Source of the DNA: Desulfitibacter sp. BRH_c19
Lineage (GTDB): Bacteria; Bacillota; DSM-16504; Desulfitibacterales; Desulfitibacteraceae
Direction: 5' to 3'
Assembly: GCA_001515945.1 (NCBI GenBank)
Contig: LOER01000037.1
Location: forward strand, 1-47,602
DNA: 47,602 bases
The translations under genes were made by a program, and so were the position numbers. Of the stretch, positions 21,845 to 28,932 are shown piece after piece (position 1 is the first letter of the stretch; the number at the start of each line of letters is the position of its first letter). A model generated the notes under the pieces. The model did no database searches. It was not told where the DNA came from and worked only from the letters and a program-made list of their open reading frames with translations.

Positions 21845-22297
21845 ATGGATCACCAATTTTATATGAAGGAAGCTTTAGCGCAGGCATACAAGGCTTTAGA
21901 ACTTGGAGAGGTTCCTATTGGTGCTGTCCTGGTTAAAAATAATAATATAATAGCCAGGGATTTTAACTACCGTGAAAAATCCAATGATCCAACAGCCCAT
22001 GCAGAAATTCGGGTTATAAGAAAAGGTGCAGGAGTACAGGGAAACTGGCGTTTACAGGACTGCACTCTGTATGTTACTTTAGAACCCTGCCCAATGTGTG
22101 CAGGGGCTATTTTAAATTCTAGGATAAAAAGGCTTGTCTTTGGAGCCTATGACCCTAAAGGTGGAGCTGCGGGAACACTAGTTAATCTATTAGAAGATGC
22201 TAGATTTAATCATCAGGTTGAAATCATAACAGGAGTACTAGAGGAAGATTGCAAAGAAGTCCTGCAATCTTTTTTTAAAAGATTAAGGAACAAATAG
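21845..22297 (+). CDS. tadA: tRNA-specific adenosine deaminase TadA
   Basis: 150 aa from the ATG at 21845, with GGTGAT four to five bases upstream; a GTG at 21833 lies inside that SD region. It converts A34 of tRNA-Arg(ACG) to inosine. The zinc site of the deaminase fold is intact: HAE (proton shuttle Glu) in PTAHAEIRV and PCPMC in TLEPCPMCAGAI. It is next to its own substrate tRNA gene, probably on one transcript with the tRNA cluster. Confidence 0.97.
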   Translation: MDHQFYMKEALAQAYKALELGEVPIGAVLVKNNNIIARDFNYREKSNDPTAHAEIRVIRKGAGVQGNWRLQDCTLYVTLEPCPMCAGAILNSRIKRLVFGAYDPKGGAAGTLVNLLEDARFNHQVEIITGVLEEDCKEVLQSFFKRLRNK

Positions 22298-22408
22298 GGT
22301 TCCTAGATACACTAGCAAGTTTTCCAAACTCTCGGAGTTCGAATCAGGACAGGTTTTTGAGCTGTTCTATCCAAGTTCTATCCGAGGTACTCAAATAAGT
22401 TTATATTC

Positions 22409-22498
22409 GGAGAGTTGTCCGAGCGGTTTAAGGAGCTGGTCTCGAAAACCAGTGTACATGTAAATGTACCCAGGGTTCAAATCCCTGACTCTCCGCCA
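22409..22498 (+). tRNA. tRNA-Ser(CGA)
   Basis: Acceptor GGAGAGT/GACTCTCC-type pairing, CCA encoded. Anticodon loop CTCGAAA gives CGA, for UCG. The long variable arm forms a GTACAT/ATGTAC stem. The terminator at 22524-22553 follows. Confidence 0.96.
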
Positions 22499-22523
22499 AA
22501 AAGAACTATGATTTTAATACAAT

Positions 22524-22553
22524 GAAAAGCCCTTGATTTTTCAAGGGCTTTTC
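22524..22553. terminator. Bidirectional terminator between tRNA-Ser(CGA) and the flavin protein gene
   Basis: Perfect 13-bp stem GAAAAGCCCTTGA / TCAAGGGCTTTTC with a 4-T loop. The A-rich and T-rich ends allow termination from both strands, and genes converge here. Confidence 0.85.
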
Positions 22554-22575
22554 ATTGCTGTTCTGATTAAATTTA

Positions 22576-23028
22576 CTACGCTATTTCTAATTCGTCAATG
22601 TTGCCCGGGGCAATTGTGTTGTCCAACATACGCAGCTTTGTAGGTATAATTTCATATACTGCCATATTGTGCTGTATTTCGGGATTTGGCGGGAGTGATG
22701 CGAACTGGGGCCTGCGTGTCATAAAATTTTGCATATAGGCGCCAATTTTTGCTGGCTCTTCACATATTTTTACAGTTCCATATATTTCTACAGATTTTGC
22801 CGTCAAAAATTCTGCATCCTGCTCAGTAACAATAGCTGCTATATATGGATTGTTTTTCATGTTAGCAGCTTTTCTGGAACGAAGATCTGTGAAGAAAAAC
22901 AGCGATTCACCCGTCCACATATAGTCAACGGTATCTAAAACTGGATTGCCATCAGCACCTATTGTCGCTAATGTTAAAATTGAGTGTTGCTTGAGATAGG
23001 CGCTCATTGTTTCAAATGTATTTGCCAT
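22576..23028 (-). CDS. Pyridoxamine 5'-phosphate oxidase-related FMN-binding protein
   Basis: 150 aa, of split-barrel flavin fold. The N-terminal strand pattern LKQHSILTLATIGADGNPVLD and the later FFFTDLRSRKAANMKNNPYIA (a phosphate/FMN-binding turn) match small FMN-binding stress-type proteins. The substrate is unknown. This is unlikely to be true PdxH, as the genome has pdxST and the protein lacks the PLP C-terminal motif. It is transcribed divergently from an HxlR regulator with a shared 120-base control region. An SD (GGAGGAAA) precedes the ATG. It faces the replication fork, unlike its core neighbours. Confidence 0.8.
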   Translation of the reverse strand: MANTFETMSAYLKQHSILTLATIGADGNPVLDTVDYMWTGESLFFFTDLRSRKAANMKNNPYIAAIVTEQDAEFLTAKSVEIYGTVKICEEPAKIGAYMQNFMTRRPQFASLPPNPEIQHNMAVYEIIPTKLRMLDNTIAPGNIDELEIA

Positions 23029-23059
23029 AAAATTTCCTCCTTATTTTTTTACAAGTAAT

Positions 23060-23136
23060 TTGATAATGTAAGTTTATCATGTATAATAGAAATATCAAGT
23101 ACTGATGTTTTTATTAATTAGTGCTAATTTAGTACT
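23060..23136. promoter_or_regulatory. Divergent promoters and candidate operator of the flavin protein/hxlR pair
   Basis: Plus strand: TTGATA (23060-23065), 16-base spacer, TATAAT (23082-23087). Minus strand: TTGATA (23098-23093), 16-base spacer, TAAACT (23076-23071). Two AGTACT boxes (23098-23103 and 23131-23136) lie just past the plus -10 and touch the minus -35. They are candidate HxlR operators. Confidence 0.6.
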
Positions 23137-23148
23137 ATTGGAGGAGTT

Positions 23149-23511
23149 ATGAGGAATTTCGAATATGTTAATGGCGTTTGCCCAGTTGGTGCAGGAGTTT
23201 CTGCGATTGGAGGAAAATGGAAGATTGCAATTATTTGGAGTTTAAGAAATGGTGCAGTGCGATTTAATGACCTACATAGAATGCTGCCTCAGAATCTTTC
23301 TCAATCTGTATTGACAAAACAATTAAGAGAGCTTGAGGGTGATGGGGTAATTGCACGTAAGATTTACCACGAGATACCTCCTAAAGTTGAATATTCACTT
23401 ACGCAAGTCGGTGAAGCTTTTTTACCGGTGATTATAGAATTAGGTGAATGGAGTGAAAAGTACCTGTTGAAAAACAAGAGACTGCTCAATTATTCTCGGG
23501 TTGATGGTTGA
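23149..23511 (+). CDS. HxlR-family transcriptional regulator
   Basis: 120 aa. It has the winged-helix HxlR signature: CPV near the N-terminus (Cys11), GGKWKIAIIWSL, RFNDLHRMLP and the wing KVEYSLT. Relatives such as YodB and HypR use the N-terminal cysteine to sense quinones, diamide or aldehydes. Here that cysteine is present, so redox or electrophile sensing is possible but inferred. GGAGG sits before the ATG. The neighbouring flavin gene is the likely target. Confidence 0.9.
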   Translation: MRNFEYVNGVCPVGAGVSAIGGKWKIAIIWSLRNGAVRFNDLHRMLPQNLSQSVLTKQLRELEGDGVIARKIYHEIPPKVEYSLTQVGEAFLPVIIELGEWSEKYLLKNKRLLNYSRVDG

Positions 23512-23700
23512 AGGTGTGCCTACAATGGTTGGATACATCGGCTGTGATCCAACTGATGACGGACAGGTGTCTTGGCGTACCTGCAATCTGGCTTTCCTTC
23601 CCAGGACATACAGGGAACGTACCGGAAAACACCTATTCAATTTTCAAGGTTCAGCAGAGGGGGTAGAAGTTGTCCCTCTAACAGCCCTTTCATTTTTAAG
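23512..23700. other. Short non-coding stretch between hxlR and the MFS remnant
   Basis: About 190 bases. Open frames run through it on both strands, but none has an SD or a recognisable family. It may be debris from the same decay that removed most of the adjacent transporter. Confidence 0.35.
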
Positions 23701-24110
23701 GCATAAAAACACCCTTCCAAACTTGCGGGTTTGGAAGGATTATTCGGGCATGGGAACAGCCCCGCCAAAACAACTGAAATTAACATCATCAATAGGGTAG
23801 CTGTCAGTATAGTCCAATGCATCTCAACACTGTTGAGGACAAATCCATACACTAATGCACCAAAAGGCATACCGCCCTTGGTAATCATTCCAACAATTGA
23901 AAACATCCTAGACATGTATTCATTAGGTGTTGCCCTTTGTATAATAAAGGTCTGCACCGGAACATTGATGAACATAATAGCAGCGCACACCTGTGAGTAG
24001 AACCAGGAATGTCCCCAATATGGCTAAATCAGGTGGAGCAGAGTCCCCGTCTGATTCCCCGATGTTCAGCTTTGCCTGAATGAGTTCACTAGATGTTAAG
24101 ATGGGAGTCT
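23690..24110 (-). pseudogene. Remnant of a major facilitator superfamily transporter
   Basis: Minus strand. The C-terminal part of an MFS drug-efflux type protein is visible from about 24000 to 23745: FINVPVQTFIIQRATPNEYM, then GMITKGGMPFGALVYGFVL and a last membrane helix ending LAGLF. Upstream another frame reads DLAILGTFLVLLTG. The two join near 23995 only with a one-base shift, and before that a stop interrupts the frame (about 24115). The N-terminal two-thirds is absent. A hairpin at 23713-23738 looks like the old terminator. Confidence 0.75.
23713..23738 (-). terminator. Hairpin, probable old terminator of the MFS gene
   Basis: Perfect 10-bp stem CCTTCCAAAC / GTTTGGAAGG. On the minus strand it is followed by GTGTTTTTATG. 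Confidence 0.6.
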
Positions 24111-24221
24111 GAGACTAGTAGGAACTTCCCATAAAATATAAGACCAAGGTGCGATATCTATGTAGTGCTCCGCCATATATAATGGAATCATAAAAATTAT
24201 ACGATATGGAGGAGTAAAAGT

Positions 24222-24830
24222 ATGAGGAAGATAGTTACTATATTAATTATAACCCTTGTATTAAGTTTTCCTACAACTGCATTTGCGGAGACACCATCCA
24301 AAGAAGCTGAAGTATCTGTTTCAAATATACCCGATATCATTAATGTAGGGGAAAGCATTGAACTGTCAGCGGTTACAGTCAAGCAAGGTTCATCTTATGA
24401 GGAAAAATGGAATGGTGCAACAGCAGAGGGTACTGTTTTTGATGAGAATACGAATGAATACATATCAAAGGCGGTATTTTATGCTGAAAAACCCGGAACT
24501 TACGTAATAAACTATCAGATTAAGATGAGAGCTGGAAATAGCAACAGTTATTTTACTGGGACTGTTGAAAAAACCATAAAAGTGATTAACTCTGTGAGCG
24601 TCAAAGGTGCAGCTATTAGAAACCTGGTATTTAATGAAACCGATTCTGATGGAAGTATCTCAGGATATTCAGTCCAGGGAAGAACATATATTCTTTGGAG
24701 CGACGGAAGTGCCACACCTTATGGTTCAATATTTTTCTTTATGAGAGCTGATGAAATATCAAAGGATATTAGGGTATCCTTTACTGTAGAAAGTAAAGAA
24801 TATTCCTATCTAGTTACTGTTGATAGATAA
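24222..24830 (+). CDS. Secreted protein with Ig-like/beta-sandwich pattern, function unknown
   Basis: 202 aa. A signal peptide is clear: MRKIVTILIITLVLSFPTTAFA, with a likely cut after AFA (about res 22). The mature part starts acidic (ETPSKEAEVSVSNIPDII) and contains VGESIELSAVTVKQGSSYEEKW and KPGTYVINYQI, strand patterns typical of bacterial Ig-like or PKD-type modules. No cell-wall anchor, catalytic motif or SLH domain is seen. GGAGGAG lies 8 bases before the ATG. A strong terminator follows, so it is a single-gene unit. Confidence 0.75.
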   Translation: MRKIVTILIITLVLSFPTTAFAETPSKEAEVSVSNIPDIINVGESIELSAVTVKQGSSYEEKWNGATAEGTVFDENTNEYISKAVFYAEKPGTYVINYQIKMRAGNSNSYFTGTVEKTIKVINSVSVKGAAIRNLVFNETDSDGSISGYSVQGRTYILWSDGSATPYGSIFFFMRADEISKDIRVSFTVESKEYSYLVTVDR

Positions 24831-25239
24831 AAGAACTTCTAGATATGTTGCTATTTCACCCATAATTGTTCACTTTAAAGTAACTAAAGACGAGGAAGCT
24901 CCTTCTGCGAATATAAATCCGGAAGGAGCTTTTGTTTGTAGCTTTTTTTGAGTAAGCCATATAGCACATTATTTTATAGGAAAAGACCAAAACTTAAATT
25001 AAGAATGGATATAAGAAATTAATCATTACCCTAGACATAAATGAGGAGGGTTGCTGACTTTTAAAAAGAAATTTCTGGAAATTCTTAAAAGGGTTATATA
25101 AATACTTAGCGAAATAATAAGATAGCTACTATTTATCGATTCTTTCCTTTATCCTTTAGAAAATCAATGATGGGTTATGGGTAGCAGGCTAAAAACAGTA
25201 GAAATGATGATTTAAACATATTATACGAGGAGGTAGCTT
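24831..25239. other. Intergenic region upstream of the PLP-fold/GNAT gene
   Basis: About 400 bases. It contains the terminator at 24897-24940, a GAGGAGG at 25042-25048 with no usable frame after it, and an imperfect hairpin at about 25060-25091 (AGAAATTTC / GAAATTCT core). I see no gene, tRNA or known riboswitch. The promoter of the next operon should lie here but is not obvious. Confidence 0.5.
24897..24940 (+). terminator. Rho-independent terminator of the secreted protein gene
   Basis: AAGCTCCTTC pairs with GAAGGAGCTT around a 15-base loop, followed by TTGTTTG. Confidence 0.8.
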
Positions 25240-26625
25240 ATGAATAAAAATACTATTATTAACAGGGTAGGAAAAACACCTTTGGTAAGAGCAGAAAAAC
25301 TAGAAAAGAAGCTGGGTATTTCAAAAATCTATCTCAAGTTAGAAGGAAATAACCCATCAGGGCAAAGGATAGATAGATTAGCTTACTTATTAATTAAGGA
25401 TGCTATATCAATAAACAAAAAGACTATATGTACAGGAACCCATGGTGCATTATCTAAATCCTTGGCCCTAATCTCCCAGCATTATGATATTGACTGTGTC
25501 TTTATCAGTAATTCCAAAAGTAAAGTATTTAAAGAAAAAATATTTGAGAAGGATAACATAAGAATAATTAAATATGGCAAGAACCAGGCAGATTGTATTG
25601 CTTATAGTAAGGAATTATGTACTGAAAATGGCTGGTATAATGCCACTTTAGGGTTAGAGAATAACATTTTAAATATGACTGCCTTATCATTTATATCTGA
25701 TGAGCTACATAACCAGGTAAGGGGAGAGATAGATACAGTTTTTTCTCTAATGAGTTATGGTTTTTCCGTTGCTGGCCTGAACTTGGGCTTTAGGCATTTA
25801 TGGATTAACGACAAAATAAAAAAGTTACCCAAGTTTTATAACTGTACAATCAATTATGGCAATGTAATATATGAATCGTTCAAAAAAAATAGTTTAAAAA
25901 TCATACCCATGACCAATGCAGCTATAGAAATTAATAAATACAATAGACATTTACTAAACTTTGATAGCTCTATAGCACAGGATGCTCTGGATTCAATTTA
26001 TGATGCAAATGGTACCATTACAGGAATAAGTGAAGAAGAATTAATAAGGTACACAAATGCTTTTAAGGAAGCTGAAGACATTAAGTTTAATACAGAACAG
26101 GGATACGCCATAGCAGGATTTATGAAGGAAGTAGAAAAGGGCAACCTATGTGATGGAAATCATGTTATCTTATTAAACGATGGACGTGTTGATCTAAGTG
26201 TTAGGAAAGTAGAAAGGTCCGAAATAGACATTTCTATTGATGAACTTGTCTCGATGATGGACGAATGGCTCATGGAATATACAGATCCAAAGTGTGAGAT
26301 TAGGGAGGCTCTAGGAGCAGCCTTTGAAGATGGGTTTGTATTAATGGCATATTACAATAATGAGTTGGCTGGAATTACAGTAGCAATACATACCGGCTTC
26401 GAGGACTTTTTACCAACCTATCACATAGGCTATATAGCCACCAAAAGATCAATTAAAGGGCGAGGTATAGCTACACAGCTTCTTAATGAGGCAATCGAGT
26501 TATCAGATGGGAAAATATCCCTTCATGTTGCAAAAGATAATAACCGAGCTATTAAGCTCTATGAAAAAATGGGATTTGAAAAATCCTATATTAGAATGAT
26601 TTATAAGCTAAAAAGCGATATCTAA
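25240..26625 (+). CDS. Degenerate PLP-enzyme fold fused to a GNAT acetyltransferase
   Basis: 461 aa. Residues 1-315 match the cysteine synthase/threonine synthase fold: GKTPLVRAEKLEKKLG, then YLKLEGNNPSG. The catalytic lysine motif (normally G-S-x-K-D-R) reads GQRIDR (41-46), so the PLP lysine is Ile44. The phosphate loops are also altered (TGTHGALS, SYGFSV), so PLP chemistry is unlikely. Residues about 320-461 are a GNAT domain with the acetyl-CoA loop KGRGIATQLL (406-415) and NNRAIKLYEKMGFE. It starts at an ATG with GAGGAGG upstream. The cytosine methyltransferase gene begins 17 bases later, so they are co-transcribed. Substrate unknown. Confidence 0.8.
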   Translation: MNKNTIINRVGKTPLVRAEKLEKKLGISKIYLKLEGNNPSGQRIDRLAYLLIKDAISINKKTICTGTHGALSKSLALISQHYDIDCVFISNSKSKVFKEKIFEKDNIRIIKYGKNQADCIAYSKELCTENGWYNATLGLENNILNMTALSFISDELHNQVRGEIDTVFSLMSYGFSVAGLNLGFRHLWINDKIKKLPKFYNCTINYGNVIYESFKKNSLKIIPMTNAAIEINKYNRHLLNFDSSIAQDALDSIYDANGTITGISEEELIRYTNAFKEAEDIKFNTEQGYAIAGFMKEVEKGNLCDGNHVILLNDGRVDLSVRKVERSEIDISIDELVSMMDEWLMEYTDPKCEIREALGAAFEDGFVLMAYYNNELAGITVAIHTGFEDFLPTYHIGYIATKRSIKGRGIATQLLNEAIELSDGKISLHVAKDNNRAIKLYEKMGFEKSYIRMIYKLKSDI

Positions 26626-26642
26626 CCGAGGGAGGAAGCTTA

Positions 26643-27800
26643 GTGGAGAGGTTGAGCCTTGTTGAAAAAAGCCCATATTACTGGGAAGAGGAGCCAATTA
26701 TTGAGAAAAAGCAACAGAATAAATTATCTAATAAATATAGATTAATTGATTTATGTTGTGGAGCGGGAGGATTATCAGCAGGTTTTGAACTAACTAATCT
26801 ATTTGAAGTGGTCTTGGGCTTAGATATCTATACTTCGGCAATGGAGACATTTAGACATAACCATCCATTTTCTTCTACCATTCTCGGAGATATTAGAAAA
26901 ATAACTGATAAGATGTTTTTGGATACTATAGGCAATATGCAGGTTAATGTTGTAGCCGCTGGGGTTCCTTGCCAGGGGTTTTCCATTTCAAATAAAAAAA
27001 GAAATGCATACGATGAAAGAAACTTTATGTTTTTAGAAGTAATAAGACTAGCTAATAATGTTGAACCAGATATAATACTAATTGAAAATGTTTCAGGGAT
27101 GAAGTCAACAGGCCAGGGTTCGTTTGTTAAAAATATAGAACAGGCATTATCCAATGTTGGGACAGGATATAATGTGACACATGGAATGGTTAATGCTGTG
27201 GACTTTGGAGTTCCCCAATATAGAAAAAGGTTAATATTCATTGGCTTAAAGAAGAAACTCAACATAAATGAATTTCTATTTCCAAATCCTACACATGGAA
27301 ACGGATTACCCTTAAAACATACTACCGTTTGGGATGCAATTAGTGATCTACCATTTATTCTTTCAGGAGAATCTGCTAATGAATATAGAAGCAATCCTAA
27401 TAGTAAGTACCAGGAGTTGATGAGAGAGAGATCACAGGGTTTGTTTAATTACCAAGCCCCTAATCATCCACAAGCTACTATTAAACGGATAGAGCAAACA
27501 ATACCAGGCCAACCTATGTACGAAAACTATAAACAAAGAATACGGTTGTCATGGGATACCCAAAGTCCTACTCAATTAGCTGGAGGCATCAGATCGCAAT
27601 TTCAATTTGGGCATCCAGAGGTTCCTAGAGGTTTAACAATTCGAGAAAGAGCTAGAATCCAAAGTTTTCCTGATGATTATATTTTTAAGGGAGGTATCGT
27701 ACAAGGAAGGGTTCAGACTGGGAATGCAGTACCTCCATTATTAGCTAAAGCAATAGCTTTTCAATTAGGGCAAGTGCTTACTGGGGCTGGGGTGGGTTAA
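26643..27800 (+). CDS. DNA (cytosine-5-)-methyltransferase, no restriction partner visible
   Basis: 385 aa. All main motifs are present in order: I LCCGAGGLSAGF (37-48), IV GVPCQGFS with catalytic Cys110, VI ENV (148-150), VIII QYRKR (192-196), IX RERARIQSFP (334-343) and X QTGNAVPP (358-365). The stretch of about 200-320 is the target-recognition region; the target cannot be read from it. The start is GTG at 26643 with GGGAGGAAG upstream. It is coupled to the PLP-fold/GNAT gene and converges with tdk, overlapping it by 23 bases. No endonuclease or very-short-patch repair gene is adjacent. Confidence 0.93.
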   Translation: MERLSLVEKSPYYWEEEPIIEKKQQNKLSNKYRLIDLCCGAGGLSAGFELTNLFEVVLGLDIYTSAMETFRHNHPFSSTILGDIRKITDKMFLDTIGNMQVNVVAAGVPCQGFSISNKKRNAYDERNFMFLEVIRLANNVEPDIILIENVSGMKSTGQGSFVKNIEQALSNVGTGYNVTHGMVNAVDFGVPQYRKRLIFIGLKKKLNINEFLFPNPTHGNGLPLKHTTVWDAISDLPFILSGESANEYRSNPNSKYQELMRERSQGLFNYQAPNHPQATIKRIEQTIPGQPMYENYKQRIRLSWDTQSPTQLAGGIRSQFQFGHPEVPRGLTIRERARIQSFPDDYIFKGGIVQGRVQTGNAVPPLLAKAIAFQLGQVLTGAGVG

Positions 27801-28347
27801 ACCAATGCTTTCTACATACTGATTTATACAATTCATTCCCACCTATTTCTATTTGATCTCCTTCATAAACTGGTTTACCTTCTTTAAACTTGAGAATCAT
27901 TGTGGCTTTTCTGTTACAATACGTACAGATTGTTTTAATTTCTTCTAATTTATCTGCAAATCTGACGAGTACTTCACTACCTTCGAATAGCTTTGCCCTG
28001 TAGTCCCTGAGCAAGCCATAGCATATCACAGGAATATTTAACTTATCAACAATATATACAAAATCCAAAATATTATTCTCTCGTAAGAACTGAGCCTCAT
28101 CTACTAAAACGCAGTCGGGCATTTCATTTTTGACAGTAGAAATAATGTCTAAATTATTATCTATTGGAATGGCAGTTTTACTAATACCAATTCTAGATGC
28201 TACTTTTCTTTTACCATACCTTTCATCAATGGAAGGAGAAAAGATTAATACCCTTCTGCCCTGCTCTTCATAGTTATGGGCTGTCATCAATAATTGGGCA
28301 GATTTTGAAGCATTCATTTGACCATAGCGAAAAAATAATTGTGCCAT
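27778..28347 (-). CDS. tdk: Thymidine kinase (type II)
   Basis: 189 aa. It phosphorylates thymidine with ATP in the salvage route. The P-loop reads GQMNASKS (9-16): the lysine is kept, but the glycine usual before it (SGKS/AGKS) is serine. The catalytic glutamate is E84 in LVDEAQF. The structural zinc ligands are C141-x2-C144 and C178-x2-H181, typical of type II enzymes. The lasso-like GLLRDYRAKLF replaces the common GLDTDF pattern. Its tail overlaps the methyltransferase gene by 23 bases. Confidence 0.93.
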   Translation of the reverse strand: MAQLFFRYGQMNASKSAQLLMTAHNYEEQGRRVLIFSPSIDERYGKRKVASRIGISKTAIPIDNNLDIISTVKNEMPDCVLVDEAQFLRENNILDFVYIVDKLNIPVICYGLLRDYRAKLFEGSEVLVRFADKLEEIKTICTYCNRKATMILKFKEGKPVYEGDQIEIGGNELYKSVCRKHWFNPPQPQ

Positions 28348-28562
28348 AACGTAACCCCTTTGAGATAGTTTTAATATATTTCGATAAAAATATTACCATT
28401 TCTTACTCTATATTAGCATTTCTAAACGAGTAAATAAAAGATATTTTTTGTGACAGCTAAGATAGCTAAATTAAATAGTTTTGGGAGGAAAAAGGGTTTT
28501 AGAAGGAGAATGGATATTATTTAGGCGTTTCATCTAATTATTTTAAATGGAGGCTATGTACC

Positions 28563-28859
28563 ATGGATAGATTGTTAATAATACTAATAGGTGTTATTTT
28601 AATTTTTGCATTACTAACTTGGGGATTAGATAAGATTTTTAGGAACAGACTTTATAAATTTATACCTTCTTTTGGAGCCTTCTTGGCAGGTATTATTAAT
28701 ATCTACATTGCTAGAACTTCACCAGGTGAAGGTGGATTTGAGAATTTGGCAAAAGCTGTAATTGCTATTCTGCTTCTATCGGGGGCATTGTCGGGTTTTA
28801 TAACAGGGATTATTATGGATACAATCATACCGATGTTTAGAAATAGAAAAACCCGCTGA
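28563..28859 (+). CDS. Small membrane protein, function unknown
   Basis: 98 aa with three hydrophobic segments: about 2-22 (LLIILIGVILIFALLTWGL), 34-52, and 62-92 with a loop in between (TSPGEGGFENL). Basic residues cluster near 26-33 and at the C-terminus (RNRKTR), so the tail is likely cytoplasmic. I do not recognise a family. GGAGGC lies 9 bases before the ATG. It is 73 bases upstream of the MscS-type gene and may be co-transcribed with it. Confidence 0.7.
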   Translation: MDRLLIILIGVILIFALLTWGLDKIFRNRLYKFIPSFGAFLAGIINIYIARTSPGEGGFENLAKAVIAILLLSGALSGFITGIIMDTIIPMFRNRKTR

Positions 28860-28932
28860 AGGATAGCTGATAGCTCAAAAAGCAAAGTTGCCCTAGCTAG
28901 CTTTGTAAAATTACTGTATTTTGGGGGATAAG

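Noticed and set aside
22326-22350. tRNA fragment (GGAGTTCGAATC) after tadA
   Set aside because: Only the T-loop-like bases match; the T stem does not pair and there is no acceptor end.
22576-23028. True pyridoxine phosphate oxidase (PdxH) linked to pdxST
   Set aside because: It lacks the PdxH C-terminal PLP-binding motif, is shorter, and lies in an accessory divergent pair with HxlR.
23501-23800. 99-aa plus-strand frame after hxlR
   Set aside because: No SD and no recognisable family; its 3' part is antisense to the MFS remnant.
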